Shown here piece by piece: positions 33,608-43,937 of a stretch of 64,000 nucleotides of DNA. A program made the translations under genes and the position numbers. The notes beneath the pieces were generated by a model. The model ran no database searches and was not told the origin of the DNA. It saw only the letters and a program-made list of their open reading frames with translations. Source of the DNA: Streptomyces maremycinicus (GTDB taxonomy: Bacteria > Actinomycetota > Actinomycetes > Streptomycetales > Streptomycetaceae); NCBI RefSeq assembly GCF_001184025.1, contig NZ_BBYG01000024.1, positions 1 through 64,000 of the forward strand. The letters run 5' to 3'. Each line of letters starts with the position of its first letter. The stretch's first letter is position 1.

Positions 33608-35347
33608 ATGGACGACGCCGCCGATCCCGGCAGGGAAAGCATTCCCGCGCCCGGGTATCAGGCCCCGTCCGGCGCCCTGCTCGACCAAGCGCTGGAAAGC
33701 CTGCAGGCGTCCGCCATCGCGGTCGATGACGATGGCCTCATCGTCGCAGCCAACAGCGCGGCCCGGAGCTTGGTGGGCAGGAAGGCCTCGGAGCTCATCG
33801 GCCAGGATCTTCACGACCTGATGCACCGGGACAAGCACGGCCACTCGATGCCCCGTATGCGCTGCCCGATAAGGAAGGCGCTTCTTGCGAGGGAGACGAC
33901 GCATGGCGACGCCGAGTGGTTCGTCCGCGGGGACGGCACTCTCGTCCTGCTGTCCTGGCTGGTCATGCCATACGCGCTCGGGCCGGGGATGACGGGTGCG
34001 CTGACGACGCTGTACGAGCCGAAGCGGGAGGACGTCGGTCCCAGCGATGACCGGCATTCCGCACCGCTGACGGAACTGGACCGCCTGGCCCTGCTCGCGG
34101 AGACCACCACGCAGCTCACCTCCACTTTGGACGTGGACGAGGCACTGCACAGATTGGCGGCCCTGACCGTGCCACGACTGGCGGACTGGGCGGTGTTCGA
34201 TGTCCTGACCGAACGGGACGAGGTACGGCGCGTTCTGGTGGCCACCCATAAGGACGGCATTTTGGTCGAGCGGGACGACCTGCAAGGCCCGATGCCTCCC
34301 GTACCGGAGGAATCGCCGATGCCCCTGTCACGGGCCCTACGCGGTGCCGCCTCCTCCCTCGCCGGCCCCGCCACCTATCAGGGCCCGCCCGATTCAGGCA
34401 TCGCGGTCGAGCAGCAGCGCTTGTTCACCGAGACGGGCATGCACTCTGCCGTCATCGCTCCCATTCGCGGTCTGCGCGACGTACTGGGCGCTCTGACCCT
34501 GGGCCGCGCACAACGCCACGACGCCTTCACCCCTGCCGACCTGCCGCTGCTGGAGGATCTCACCCGCCGGGCAGGACTGGCACTGGACAACGCGCGCCTG
34601 TACCAGCGCCAGCGCAAGGTCGCCGAAACCATGCAACGCCACCTTCTGCCCCAGCTCCCGGTCCTTCCCGGACTGGAGATGACCGCACGGTACGTGCCCG
34701 CTCCGGACGCCTCCTCCGTGGGCGGCGACTGGTACGACGCCTTCGCTCTGGCCGACCACGCGCACGCATTGGTTATCGGTGATGTCGTCGGGCACGATCT
34801 TGACGCCGCAGCCGGCATGGCGCAGGTCCGCAACATGCTCCGCGCCTTCGCGTGGTCCCAGCCCGAGGCCGCCCCCAGCACGGTCGTCACCCGGCTCGAC
34901 GAAGCCGTGATGCACGTAGCCGAGGTCCCCATGGCGACCATGATCCTTGCCAGGCTCACCCTGGGCGAGGACACCCTGTGGCGACTGCACTGGACCAACG
35001 CCGGCCACCCGCCACCCCTGCTCGTCACCCACGACGGCCAGGCCCGCTACCTCGACGAAGCCCACGGCATGCTGCTGGGGACCGGGGTCACCAGAGCCCG
35101 CCCCGATGCCCTCACCGTCGTGCCGCCACGGGCCACACTCCTGCTCTACACCGACGGGCTGGTCGAATCCCCGCAGCGCTCCATCGACCACGGGCTGGTC
35201 CGGCTGCGCCGACACGCAGCCGCCCTCGCCCACCGGCCCCTGGACTCCTTCTGTGACTCCCTGCTGGATCAGGTCCGCCCCAGCGACAACGACGACGACG
35301 TCGCCATGATCGCGCTGCGTACTCCCCCTCCCGCCGAGGAGCAGTGA
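33608..35347 (+). CDS. PAS-GAF-SpoIIE (PP2C) phosphatase
   Basis: 579 residues; GGAG lies 6 bases before ATG 33608. Residues about 25-130: PAS domain (ALESLQASAIAVDDDGLIVAANSAA). About 155-330: GAF domain (TLDVDEALHRLAALTVPRLADWAVFDVL). About 350-575: SpoIIE/RsbU phosphatase with metal Asp in VGGDWYDAF and VIGDVVGHDLDAAAGMAQ, TNAGHPPPLLV and LLLYTDGLVESP, ending NDDDVAMIALR. Such proteins dephosphorylate anti-anti-sigma factors in response to a sensed signal and thereby release a SigB-like sigma factor. No HATPase or STAS domain is present in the protein or next to it, so its partner lies elsewhere. Confidence 0.95.
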   Translation: MDDAADPGRESIPAPGYQAPSGALLDQALESLQASAIAVDDDGLIVAANSAARSLVGRKASELIGQDLHDLMHRDKHGHSMPRMRCPIRKALLARETTHGDAEWFVRGDGTLVLLSWLVMPYALGPGMTGALTTLYEPKREDVGPSDDRHSAPLTELDRLALLAETTTQLTSTLDVDEALHRLAALTVPRLADWAVFDVLTERDEVRRVLVATHKDGILVERDDLQGPMPPVPEESPMPLSRALRGAASSLAGPATYQGPPDSGIAVEQQRLFTETGMHSAVIAPIRGLRDVLGALTLGRAQRHDAFTPADLPLLEDLTRRAGLALDNARLYQRQRKVAETMQRHLLPQLPVLPGLEMTARYVPAPDASSVGGDWYDAFALADHAHALVIGDVVGHDLDAAAGMAQVRNMLRAFAWSQPEAAPSTVVTRLDEAVMHVAEVPMATMILARLTLGEDTLWRLHWTNAGHPPPLLVTHDGQARYLDEAHGMLLGTGVTRARPDALTVVPPRATLLLYTDGLVESPQRSIDHGLVRLRRHAAALAHRPLDSFCDSLLDQVRPSDNDDDVAMIALRTPPPAEEQ

Positions 35348-35641
35348 CAGCGACACGTCTTCAGAAACGGCAGTCAAGCCTCGAGGCCCCGTCGTCGCGG
35401 GGAGTGGGGTGGGGGCGGTAGCCGCGTGTGGGGCGCCTGGCGTACATACGGGGGCAGGACGCTCCGGGCGCCGGCAGACTCTGCCCGCCGGAAGCAGAAC
35501 AGCCTGGCCTCGAGCAGACACACACGCCCTATACCGAACCGGGAGTTCACCCCTTCCGCGGGTTCATGCGGCTACGTACCGCTGCCCGTCCCTGAATCGA
35601 TCGGCGCACCAGCCATATTCGTCGTGGTGGCTGTGCACTGC

Positions 35642-36295
35642 TCAGGTGGTGGAGCCGGGGACGATCGCATCGACTGGCAGACCGCGTGTGGTGACGAGAC
35701 GGGCGCTGCCGTCGGCCAGCCGGTAGGACAGGCCCACAACGGCGGTCCGCCCACTGCTGATCTGGTCGGCGAGGATTCGGGAGCGGTCCAGAAGAAGGTC
35801 GACGGTGTTCCGTACGTGCTCGGCGATGATGTCGTCATCCGAGGTGAGTCCGGCGGCCTGGGCGGCCAGGACGCTGGGTGTGACGCGTTCGATCACGTCA
35901 CGTACGTATCCGATGCCGGTGCCCAGGCCGTCGGTCAGGGCGGTGCGCGTGGCGGCGACGGCGCCGCACGAATCGTGGCCCAGCACGACAACGAGCGCGC
36001 AGTCCAACACGCTCACGCCGTACTCGATGCTGCCCAGCACCTCGGGTCCTGCCACGTGGCCTGCGGTGCGGACCACGAACAGGTCACCCAGGCCCCGATC
36101 GAAGATGATCTCTGCGGCAAGGCGTGAGTCGGAGCAGCCGAAGAGCACCGCGAACGGCCGCTGGCCGGGTGCGGTCTCGGCGCGGCGCACGGCGTCCTGG
36201 TTCGGATGCTGCGGGGTGCCCGCAACAAAGCGCTCGTTGCCGGCCAGCAGCAGTTCGACGGCTTCGGACGGGGTCAGGGGCGGTGCCTCAGTCAT
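35642..36295 (-). CDS. Beta-class carbonic anhydrase
   Basis: 217 residues. Zinc ligands are visible: C54 in FGCSDSR (with the D56/R58 dyad), H107 and C110 in LGHDSCGA. GSIEYGVSVLDCALVVVLGH is the family core. It interconverts CO2 and bicarbonate in the cytoplasm. ATG 36295; single gene on the minus strand. No transporter fusion. Confidence 0.95.
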   Translation of the reverse strand: MTEAPPLTPSEAVELLLAGNERFVAGTPQHPNQDAVRRAETAPGQRPFAVLFGCSDSRLAAEIIFDRGLGDLFVVRTAGHVAGPEVLGSIEYGVSVLDCALVVVLGHDSCGAVAATRTALTDGLGTGIGYVRDVIERVTPSVLAAQAAGLTSDDDIIAEHVRNTVDLLLDRSRILADQISSGRTAVVGLSYRLADGSARLVTTRGLPVDAIVPGSTT

Positions 36296-37084
36296 GACCG
36301 CAGGCTACGGCGGGGCCCGATCGACCACAGCATGGGGTCGCCACACCAGGCGCGGGTCCGGGTGCTGGCACTGATACCCAGACGGGCTGCCAGCTGCTGA
36401 TTCAACCGCAGTCGCAGCGCCTGACGAGGCTGATCCCCTTCGTAGAGACCGCCGCCCCCGGGTAGCGGGCCAGCGTGCAGAGCCTCGCCTCCACTATGTC
36501 CGCTTTGCGTCATCACGCTGTCCCCGACGACGGGATCGTGCTCACGGGCGTCCGCTGAACAGGTGGCGCAAAAAAATGGCCGTCACAAGCCCGCGAACCC
36601 GGCCGAGCGACGCTCCGACCCACCTCGCGGAGTTCTGCCACCACCTCGCCTACGAGCAGGTACCGCGGTCAGCGCCAGGAGGCGTGCCGGGCGCCTTTCG
36701 GGAGCAGGACGGACGGTACACATTGCGACCGTAATGCCCTGGCGTTGCCGGTCGGTGTGACGCGGCGCCATCGGGATGCGGCGCCGTCGATGGGCCGCAT
36801 GTCCGACGTCCGGCGTCCGGTCGTGCTGCCGCCGCCTTCCGGCGCGCAGCTGGACGTGTCGGCGGGGTGACGGCAGCCGCGCGGTCCCGCCTTCCCCGGT
36901 GATGGCCGGGCCGGCGCGCCCGACAGCGCCCGGAGTCCGTCTCTTTTCAGCCACGCCCCTGTGACGTCCCTGCGCGGAAAGGTACTTCCCCACAAGAGCA
37001 TGAACCTGACATCTTGCATCCACCATTCGTTTCGTACGGCCCGTCGGTGCCCTCGGCACGGCCGGGCCGTCTCCGGAGGACGCA
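36296..37084. other. Gene-poor region with an ltrA-like 5' fragment
   Basis: No intact gene. A frame 36292-36516 (minus) overlaps the carbonic anhydrase start but lacks coding character. 36674-36876 is a partial copy of the start region of the ltrA-like pseudogene near 60.7 kb. The right end holds the promoter of the subtilase gene. Confidence 0.45.
36674..36876 (-). repeat. Dispersed repeat copy A: ltrA-like promoter and first codons
   Basis: About 200 bases closely match 60602-60828, same orientation, with one about 20-base gap. On the minus strand both encode LLP/PLP-x-GARHASW, after which copy A breaks off (R-stop) while copy B continues LELFDLV. So only the upstream region and first codons of an LtrA-like gene survive here. 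Confidence 0.75.
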
Positions 37085-38884
37085 TTGATACCCCCCATAT
37101 CCGGTCGCTCCAGACGCACGCTGGTGCTGGCGGCCACGCTCGGCGCCGTCCTCGCGTTCGGCGCCCCGGGCGCCCTCGCGGGCACGCTCCCCGTCACCCC
37201 CTCCACCGCGACGGCCGCCAAGGCCCACGCCCCGGCCGCCGTGCCGGCTTCCCGGAGTGCGGCCTGGGTGGCCGGCACGCGTGCCTACCTCGTGATCACC
37301 GCCCCCGGTGACAGCTCGGCGGTCCGTTCCGCCATCGCGGCCAACGGCGGCACCGTCTTCTCGAACTTCGACGCCATCGGCGTGATCGTCGCCCACTCGG
37401 CGTCCAGCGGGTTCGCCGCCACGATGCGCGGCGTCGCCGGCGTGCAGCAGGTCGGCGCCACGCGCACCTCGGACGTCCCGGCCGACGCCTACAACCCAGC
37501 GCTCCCGGCCGATCCGGCCCAGGCCTCGACCCCGGCCGGAGAACCGGTCCGGGCCGACATGAGCCAGATCAAGGCCGACCAGGCCTGGGCCGTGAACCCG
37601 GGCTCCGCCTCCGTCAAGGTCGGCATCCTGGACACCGGTGTGGACGACAAGCACCAGGACCTGGCGCCCAACTTCGACGCGGCCGACTCGGTCTCCTGCG
37701 CCTACGGCAAGCCCGACACCCGTGCCGGCGCCTGGCGGGACGTCGACACGCACGGCACCCACGTGGCGGGCACCGTCGCCGCGGCCAAGAACGGCAAGGG
37801 CGTCGTCGGCGTGGCCCCCGGGGTGAAAATCGCCGCGGTCCGGGTCGCCGAGCCGGGCCACTCCTTCTTCTTCGCCGAGAACACCATCTGCGGCTTCGTC
37901 TGGGCCGGTGACCACGGCTTCAAGGTCACCAACAACAGCTATTACACGGACCCGTGGCAGTTCAACTGCCCGGACAACATCGACCAGGCCGCCATCATCG
38001 AGGGCGTCAAGCGCGCCCAGGAGTACGCCGAGAGCAAGGGCTCCCTCCAGATCGCCGCGGCGGGCAACGAGAACTACGACCTCGCCCACAAGACGACCGA
38101 CTCCGCGAGCCCGAACGACTCGACGCCGGTCACCCGCACCATCACCAACGCCTGCCTCGACATCCCGACCGAGCTGCCGGGCGTGGTCACGGTCGCGGCC
38201 AACGGCACGGGCGTCACCAAGGCCTCGTTCTCCAACTACGGGCAGGGCGTCATCGACGTCGCGGCGCCGGGCAGCAACGTGTACTCCACCGTCCCCGGCG
38301 GCGGCTACGGCAGCAAGAGCGGCACCTCGATGGCCACTCCGCACGTGGTCGGCGTGGCGGCACTCATCGCCAGCGCCGACCCGGGCATCACCCCGGCGCA
38401 GATCCGCGCCAAGCTGGCCGCCCAGGCCAACGACATCGCCTGCCCCTCGGACAGCCGCTGCACGGGCACGACGGCCAGCAACTCGTTCTTCGGCGAAGGC
38501 CAGGTCGACGCCCTCAAGGCCGTCGGGACCACCCCGCCGCCCGGCAAGTACTTCGAGAACCTCGCGGACTTCGCCGTCAACGACAACGCGACCGCGGAGA
38601 GCCCGATCGCCGTGACCGGCGTGAGCGGCAACGCCCCGGCCACCCTCAAGGTGGGGGTGGACATCAAGCACACCTACATCGGTGACCTGAAGGTCGACCT
38701 GGTGGCGCCGGACGGCACCGTCTACACGCTGCACAACCGCGCCGGCGGCAGCGCCGACAACATCGCCCAGACCTACACCGTGAACGCCTCCGCGGAGGTC
38801 GCGAACGGCACCTGGAAACTGCGCGTCAACGACAACGCCGCCTCCGACACGGGCAAGATCGACGCCTGGAACCTGACCTTCTGA
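37085..38884 (+). CDS. Secreted subtilisin-like (S8) protease with C-terminal P-domain
   Basis: 599 residues from TTG 37085 (GGAGGAC 4 bases upstream). Signal peptide residues 1-32; inhibitor I9-like propeptide about 65-130; catalytic triad D183 (GILDTGVDD), H223 (DTHGTHVAGT), S415 (GTSMATPH), oxyanion N in AAAGNEN. Residues about 500-599 are a proprotein-convertase P-domain (LKVGVDIKHTYIGDLKVDLVAPDG ... NGTWKLRVNDNA). An extracellular endoprotease; the P-domain stabilises the fold or binds substrate. First of three secreted proteases in 10 kb. Confidence 0.95.
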   Translation: MIPPISGRSRRTLVLAATLGAVLAFGAPGALAGTLPVTPSTATAAKAHAPAAVPASRSAAWVAGTRAYLVITAPGDSSAVRSAIAANGGTVFSNFDAIGVIVAHSASSGFAATMRGVAGVQQVGATRTSDVPADAYNPALPADPAQASTPAGEPVRADMSQIKADQAWAVNPGSASVKVGILDTGVDDKHQDLAPNFDAADSVSCAYGKPDTRAGAWRDVDTHGTHVAGTVAAAKNGKGVVGVAPGVKIAAVRVAEPGHSFFFAENTICGFVWAGDHGFKVTNNSYYTDPWQFNCPDNIDQAAIIEGVKRAQEYAESKGSLQIAAAGNENYDLAHKTTDSASPNDSTPVTRTITNACLDIPTELPGVVTVAANGTGVTKASFSNYGQGVIDVAAPGSNVYSTVPGGGYGSKSGTSMATPHVVGVAALIASADPGITPAQIRAKLAAQANDIACPSDSRCTGTTASNSFFGEGQVDALKAVGTTPPPGKYFENLADFAVNDNATAESPIAVTGVSGNAPATLKVGVDIKHTYIGDLKVDLVAPDGTVYTLHNRAGGSADNIAQTYTVNASAEVANGTWKLRVNDNAASDTGKIDAWNLTF

Positions 38885-39468
38885 GGCAGGGCCCGCCCAA
38901 CCCCCCGCGTCGGCACGCTGTGCGCCGACCGCAGCTCCCTGTCCGCGGCCGCGGACGAGGCGGGCTGCGGCCGGCCAGGGCTGCAACCGCCGCGCGGCAG
39001 AGGGCGCAGGGGCCTCGGCGGTGGTGAACGTGCCGCGGCCGGGGCCGCCATGCGGGAGGCCGTCCGGGAAGGGCCACGACGACGGCCTGGGGCCGGTGCC
39101 CGGCTCACGGTGCGCCTCCATGAGGAACTGGCGGGGCGTGTCCGCGCTGCGGCCCTGAGGGGGTACCGGCCGGTTCGAGCGGCCGGCGCCGTACCGGCCC
39201 GGAGGCGGACGCGGAGGCGCGGCGGCGGAGGCGGAGGCGGAGGCGCGGAGGCGGCGCGGCGGCGCGGCGGCGGAGGCGGACGCTCCGGCCGAGCGGGGTG
39301 CCACACAGGGATGTGCCTGGTGTTCGCTGCCGTTCAAAGACTCACATCCGGGCTGACAAGCGGCCTGACATCGTCATCGGGAAGTTCTTTCACCTCGCGA
39401 CGCGTCGGACGGTCGCGCGGTGGGGCAATTCGGGTGCGTGTCGGGGGCAGACTGGTCAGACTCTCGGC
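38885..39468. other. Intergenic region with GGAGGC low-complexity tract
   Basis: 584 bases without a credible gene. 39200-39283 is built of imperfect GGAGGC/GGCGGC hexamers with strong purine bias on the plus strand; apparent ORFs there are Arg/Gly artefacts. The RidA promoter must lie at the right end. Confidence 0.5.
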
Positions 39469-39879
39469 ATGACAGCGAAGATCAGCCGGATCAACCCCGA
39501 TCAGTTGCATGAGACGCCGGGGTACCACCACATCACCGTGGTGGAGACCGGCCGAACGGCTTATCTGGCGGGGCAGTGCCCCCTCGACCAGGGCGGCTCT
39601 CTCGTCGGCCCGGGCTCCCTCGATGCGCAAGTCGATCAGGTGGTCGTGAACGCACTTGCTGCCCTTGCGGCGGTGAATGCCCATCCCCAGCACGTGGTGC
39701 GGTCGGTGATCTACGTGCGCAGTGACGACAGGGAGGACCTGGGCCTGGCCTGGCACCGGCTCATCGCTTCCGCCCTCGGTCCGGCCTTCACGTCCGCCAG
39801 CACGCTTCTGGGGGTTGCGCAGCTGGGCTTCGCGGGGCAACTGGTCGAGGTGGACCTCACCGTCGCACTGCCCGACTGA
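39469..39879 (+). CDS. RidA/YjgF-family enamine deaminase
   Basis: 136 residues from ATG 39469. Family features: AYLAGQCPLDQGGSLVGPGSLDAQVDQVVVNALAALAA, VVRSVIYV, and the end LGFAGQLVEVDLTVAL. The conserved Arg used by true RidA for imine hydrolysis is not evident at its usual place in the VRSVIYVRSDD stretch, so it may belong to another YjgF subgroup. RidA hydrolyses reactive 2-aminoacrylate in the cytoplasm. Single gene. Confidence 0.88.
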   Translation: MTAKISRINPDQLHETPGYHHITVVETGRTAYLAGQCPLDQGGSLVGPGSLDAQVDQVVVNALAALAAVNAHPQHVVRSVIYVRSDDREDLGLAWHRLIASALGPAFTSASTLLGVAQLGFAGQLVEVDLTVALPD

Positions 39880-40119
39880 GCGCAGGGACAGCTCGTCCTC
39901 GTCGCGGAGCCGACGAGCGCCGCCGCCGCGGACGGCCTGCCCCATCTCCTCCTCGGTCGGTCAGCTTCTCAAGGCGCCCATCATGTGGCGCAATGGCGGT
40001 ACGCATGGGGTCCCCGAGGTCGCCGGGCGCGATCTCGCCCCGGTCGGCCATGAGGCACGGCCGCCGTGCTTGCCCGGTGTCGCAAAGCGTCCGCATTCCG
40101 ATGAGATCGGCTGCGCCCG

Positions 40120-40153
40120 GCCGCACGGCCGTCGTGCAGGACGGCCGTGCGGC
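40120..40153 (-). terminator. Perfect 14-bp hairpin after large subtilase
   Basis: GCCGCACGGCCGTC (40120-40133) pairs with GACGGCCGTGCGGC (40140-40153), loop GTGCAG, 17 bases after the stop of the minus-strand protease gene; it can also stop RidA transcripts. Confidence 0.85.
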
Positions 40154-40169
40154 TTCGTTCAGGGCGAGG

Positions 40170-43100
40170 TCATCCGGCGATTCCCGTGGCGCGTACGACG
40201 GTCTGCGTCACGGTGTTGCCGCGGCTGTCACCGGCCTGGACGCGCAGTGTGAGGTACTGCGCCGAGGCGGGTGCGTGCAGCCGCAGGCTCACCTTGCCGT
40301 CGCCTCGGCCGCTGAGGCGTGCCGTCGTCCAGGTGGCGCCGTCGTCGTAGGACAGTTCCACGCGGCTGGTGTGCAGGGCGGCACGGGCTGCGCCTTCCAG
40401 GTGGAGCGGAGTGACGAGCAGGACGGCGTCGGTGGCTGCCTTGCCGTCGTCGGACGTCGGCAGGGTGTAGTCCACCTGGACGAGCGGGAGTTGTTCGCTG
40501 TCGTCGGCGTCCTCGGGCGCCGAGGAGGTGAACGTCCACTCGGTGCGCGTGGCGGTCGAGTAGGGGAAGGCGGCCGTGGCGGTACAGGTCGCACGGTGCA
40601 CCAGACGGTAGGTTCCCTTCTTCGCCGGGACGCTCGCGCTCACCCCGGCGCCGCCCTCGGCGACCAGCGTGTCACCCCGGTACAGCGAGGTCTCCTGGGT
40701 GGTGTCGGTACTGCCGAAGGGGGCGTGGTTGACGTGGCCGCCGCCGGAGTCGCTCCAGGACGGGATGACGACGTCCAGTCGGTCGCCGGTGCGCACCGGC
40801 GGCTGGACGCCGCCGTTGATGCGGGGGCGCACCACTGGTCCGAACCACTCCACGTCCGTGGCGCTGCCCGCCCGGTAGGTGACGGGTCCGGACGCGCTGT
40901 AGGACAGGCCCTGGAGTTCGCCCTCCTCTCTCCACGAGAAGGTGCGGTCGGTGCTGACCCAGTCGGTGCGGTGTGCGCCGGCCGTGCTCAGCCGGTTGGT
41001 GCCGACCTGGTACGTGGTCCAGGGGTGGACGTCGTAGCGGTTGTCGTACACCTCACGGCCGGTGGGGTTGTGGAAGGACGTCTCCACCCGGGCCAGTTGC
41101 CCGGTCGTGGGCGCGTAGACGGGGTTGGCGGGGATGCGGTTCTTCCAGGTGTGGACCAGGTCGTAGAGGTAGTCCGTGTCGGGGCGGGAGACGGCCCGCA
41201 CGGGCACGCTGCCCGACGCGCTCGCGTCCACGCTCGCCATGAGCTTCTCGCCCGTCGTGCGGGACAGGCCCACCACTTCGATGGAGGACCTGATGATGGC
41301 CTCGCGCAGTCGCCCGTCGAGGTCGTTGACGAACAGCAGCAGTTTCACGCCCGCTTTCTGCGCGGCCCGGATCTGGTCGTCCGCGGTGTCCTCGTCGTCG
41401 GAGTCCCAGCGCACCACCGCGGCCTTGCCTGCGGCATCGACGCCTTCGTAGTCCTCGGCGAGACCGTCGCCGGGGTGGATCACGTCGAGGTCGTAAGCGT
41501 CCTCGGGCAGCTTCGCCGATCCCGGCATGATCCACAGGTCGTCGAACTCCTGCCGGCCGGCGGTCACCGTCAGCAGCGGTTCCTGGTTGCGCCAGCGGGC
41601 GGTGAGGTACTGATCGCCGTCGCGGGGCGCGGCCGTGGGCGCCGTCCAGATGCTGTCGTAGCCGTCGCCGATCAGCGAGCTGTCGGTGACCGAGGAGCCG
41701 TCTTCGAACTCGCGGTAGTAGTCCAGGCGCCGGGTGAAGTTCTCGGTCTTGCGCGGTGTGAACTCCTTGATCTCTTTCAGGTCTGTGCCGTCCAGGACGA
41801 GGTCGGTGGTGCCGGTCACCTTCACCTCAGGAATGATCATGCGGGCGTATCCGGCCGAGGCGGCGCCGTGCGTGCCCTTCACCCGGAAGTCGGCGTAGAC
41901 GGTGTAGAGGCCCGGCGGCAGCAGTTCGTCGGACCGGCCTCCGCCGTAGAGATAGGTGCCCGCGTATTCGTCGCCCTTGCGGTAGAAGGTGAGAACGCCG
42001 TCCGTGGCCTCCCCGGAGCGGCCGGTGACCTCGGTGCGGACGTGGAACAGCTGCTGACGGGTGCTGACGCCGAGCAGGGTGCGGGTGACCTCGGCGCCGC
42101 CCGCGGATGCCGTCAGCCGTCCGGTCCGGCGCTGGAGGTCGCCCGCCCGGTCGAGGTCGGTGGTGACCGTGGCGGTCGCGGTGCCGTGCGCGGGGACCTG
42201 CACGCGGGCGGGTGACACGGTGAAGACGCCGTCCGCGACGCCCGGCGCGTCGACGGCGAGGTCCACGATGACGGCCTGGTCCGCGGTGTTGGTCCAGGTC
42301 GCGGTGGAGCGGACGGTGCCCTTGGCGGTGCCGGGCGAGTGGATGCCGGCGTCGAGCTTGCCGGTGGCGGTGAGCGTGGCCGTGGCCGCCGCGGCGGCGT
42401 CCACCCGGCCGTTGCCGCCGTCGTCCGCGCTGATGCCGGGAGTGGGCTCGGCGGTGCTGATCAGGGCGTCCTTGATGCGGCTGCCGGTCCAGTCGGGATG
42501 CGCGGCGGCGACCAGCGCGGCCGCACCGGCCACGTGCGGGGTGGCCATGGAGGTGCCGCTGGCGCTCGTGTAGTAGCCGCTGCCGGTGGTGATGAACTGG
42601 GAGCGGGCGGCCAGGATGCCGACGCCGGGCGCGGTGATCTCGGGCTTGAGGGCGTCGTCGCCGTAGCGGGGGCCGCGGCTGGAGAAGTCGGCGATGGCGT
42701 CGGAGGAGTCGACCGCGCCGACGGTGAGGGCCGCGTCGGCGGTGCCGGGCGAGCGGACCGTCTGAGCCCCGGGCCCGTCGTTGCCCGCGGCGATGGTGAA
42801 CAGAGCGCCGGTCTCGGCGCTCAGCTCGTTCACGGCGCGGGCGAGCACGGTGTCGCCGTCGGCGTTCTCACTGGAGCCCAGGCTCATGCTGATGACCCGG
42901 GCATGGACGTCGCGGGCTGCCCACTCCATGCCGGCCAGGATCCAGGAGTCGTAGCCGTAGCCCTCGTTGGCGAGGACCTTGCCGACATGCAGGTCGACGC
43001 CGGGTGCGACGCCCTTCTCCTTGCCGTCGGAGGCGGCGCCGCTGCCGGCGATGGTGGAGGCGACGTGCGTGCCGTGGCCGTTGCGGTCGGTGACGTCCTG

Positions 43101-43937
43101 GCCGGGGACGAAGCTGTCGCTGTCCTCGACCGCGTCCTTCAGGTCGGGGTGGCCCGGGTCGTAACCGGTGTCGAGGACGGCCACGTCGACGCCGTCGCCG
43201 GTGTTGCCGCCGGACCAGACCTCGGGCGCGCCGATCTGCGCGACCGAGTCGCTGAGGGTGGCCTCGGCCCGGCCGTCGAGCCAGACCTTGGCGACGCCGC
43301 CGTGGAAGACCGCGTCGGTGTCCGGTGTGTTCACGGTGGCGGAACGTGCGCCGGCGCCGGCGCCGGTGAGCGCGCTCCACAGGGCGCCGGTGTCTTCTCG
43401 GTCCGCGGCGAGGGCCACCCCGTTGACGCTGGTGAGGGGACGTATGGCCGTGGCGTCGCCGGGCATCGCGACAGCGCGTCTGCGCAAGGTGGCGGCGGAC
43501 TGCTCCTCGCCGCTGTACGTGAGGATGAGCGGCAGGTGGCCGAGCGCGGCGTCGTCGTAGCCGTCGGCCACGAGGCGGGAGACGTTGAAGAGCCGGTCGT
43601 CCAGGGCGCCGGACGCCAGGTAGGGGCGGGCGGAGTCGGGATAGACGTAGGTGTCGCCGCCCACGGTCAGCACGCGGGCGCCGGTGGGCTCCCCGTCGGG
43701 TCCCTGGACGGTGATCGTGCCGGGGGCGTCGCCCGCGCCGGGCGTGACGGTGACCTTGTCGCCGGTGACCAGGGTGACGGCAGAGGCGGCAACGTTGTCA
43801 GAAGGGCGGGCGGCGCCGGTCGCGTCGGCCGGCGGGGTGTCTGCGGAGGAGGCCACGTGCGGGGTCGCCGCGGTGACCAGGAGGGCGGCCGCGACCACGA
43901 GCAGGCGGCGCCGTCTTCCGAAGGGGGGCTGCGTCAA
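40170..43937 (-). CDS. Large secreted S8 serine protease
   Basis: 1255 residues. Signal peptide 1-32 (RRLLVVAAALLVTAATPHVASSA). Long propeptide to about 235. Protease domain with D256 (VAVLDTGYD), H288 (RNGHGTHVAST), oxyanion TIAAGNDGPG and S463 (ASGTSMATPHVAG). The C-terminal 750 residues contain Fn3/CARDB-like beta domains; an insertion about 830-930 (VVRWDSDDEDTADDQIRAAQKAGVKLLLFVND) is a PA (protease-associated)-like domain placed after rather than within the protease. Likely cell-surface or secreted protein degradation. Divergent from the M4 protease gene. Confidence 0.93.
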   Translation of the reverse strand: MTQPPFGRRRRLLVVAAALLVTAATPHVASSADTPPADATGAARPSDNVAASAVTLVTGDKVTVTPGAGDAPGTITVQGPDGEPTGARVLTVGGDTYVYPDSARPYLASGALDDRLFNVSRLVADGYDDAALGHLPLILTYSGEEQSAATLRRRAVAMPGDATAIRPLTSVNGVALAADREDTGALWSALTGAGAGARSATVNTPDTDAVFHGGVAKVWLDGRAEATLSDSVAQIGAPEVWSGGNTGDGVDVAVLDTGYDPGHPDLKDAVEDSDSFVPGQDVTDRNGHGTHVASTIAGSGAASDGKEKGVAPGVDLHVGKVLANEGYGYDSWILAGMEWAARDVHARVISMSLGSSENADGDTVLARAVNELSAETGALFTIAAGNDGPGAQTVRSPGTADAALTVGAVDSSDAIADFSSRGPRYGDDALKPEITAPGVGILAARSQFITTGSGYYTSASGTSMATPHVAGAAALVAAAHPDWTGSRIKDALISTAEPTPGISADDGGNGRVDAAAAATATLTATGKLDAGIHSPGTAKGTVRSTATWTNTADQAVIVDLAVDAPGVADGVFTVSPARVQVPAHGTATATVTTDLDRAGDLQRRTGRLTASAGGAEVTRTLLGVSTRQQLFHVRTEVTGRSGEATDGVLTFYRKGDEYAGTYLYGGGRSDELLPPGLYTVYADFRVKGTHGAASAGYARMIIPEVKVTGTTDLVLDGTDLKEIKEFTPRKTENFTRRLDYYREFEDGSSVTDSSLIGDGYDSIWTAPTAAPRDGDQYLTARWRNQEPLLTVTAGRQEFDDLWIMPGSAKLPEDAYDLDVIHPGDGLAEDYEGVDAAGKAAVVRWDSDDEDTADDQIRAAQKAGVKLLLFVNDLDGRLREAIIRSSIEVVGLSRTTGEKLMASVDASASGSVPVRAVSRPDTDYLYDLVHTWKNRIPANPVYAPTTGQLARVETSFHNPTGREVYDNRYDVHPWTTYQVGTNRLSTAGAHRTDWVSTDRTFSWREEGELQGLSYSASGPVTYRAGSATDVEWFGPVVRPRINGGVQPPVRTGDRLDVVIPSWSDSGGGHVNHAPFGSTDTTQETSLYRGDTLVAEGGAGVSASVPAKKGTYRLVHRATCTATAAFPYSTATRTEWTFTSSAPEDADDSEQLPLVQVDYTLPTSDDGKAATDAVLLVTPLHLEGAARAALHTSRVELSYDDGATWTTARLSGRGDGKVSLRLHAPASAQYLTLRVQAGDSRGNTVTQTVVRATGIAG

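Noticed and set aside
36292-36516. 74-residue minus-strand ORF overlapping the carbonic anhydrase start
   Set aside because: Gly-rich, no ribosome site, no domain; overlap may be chance.
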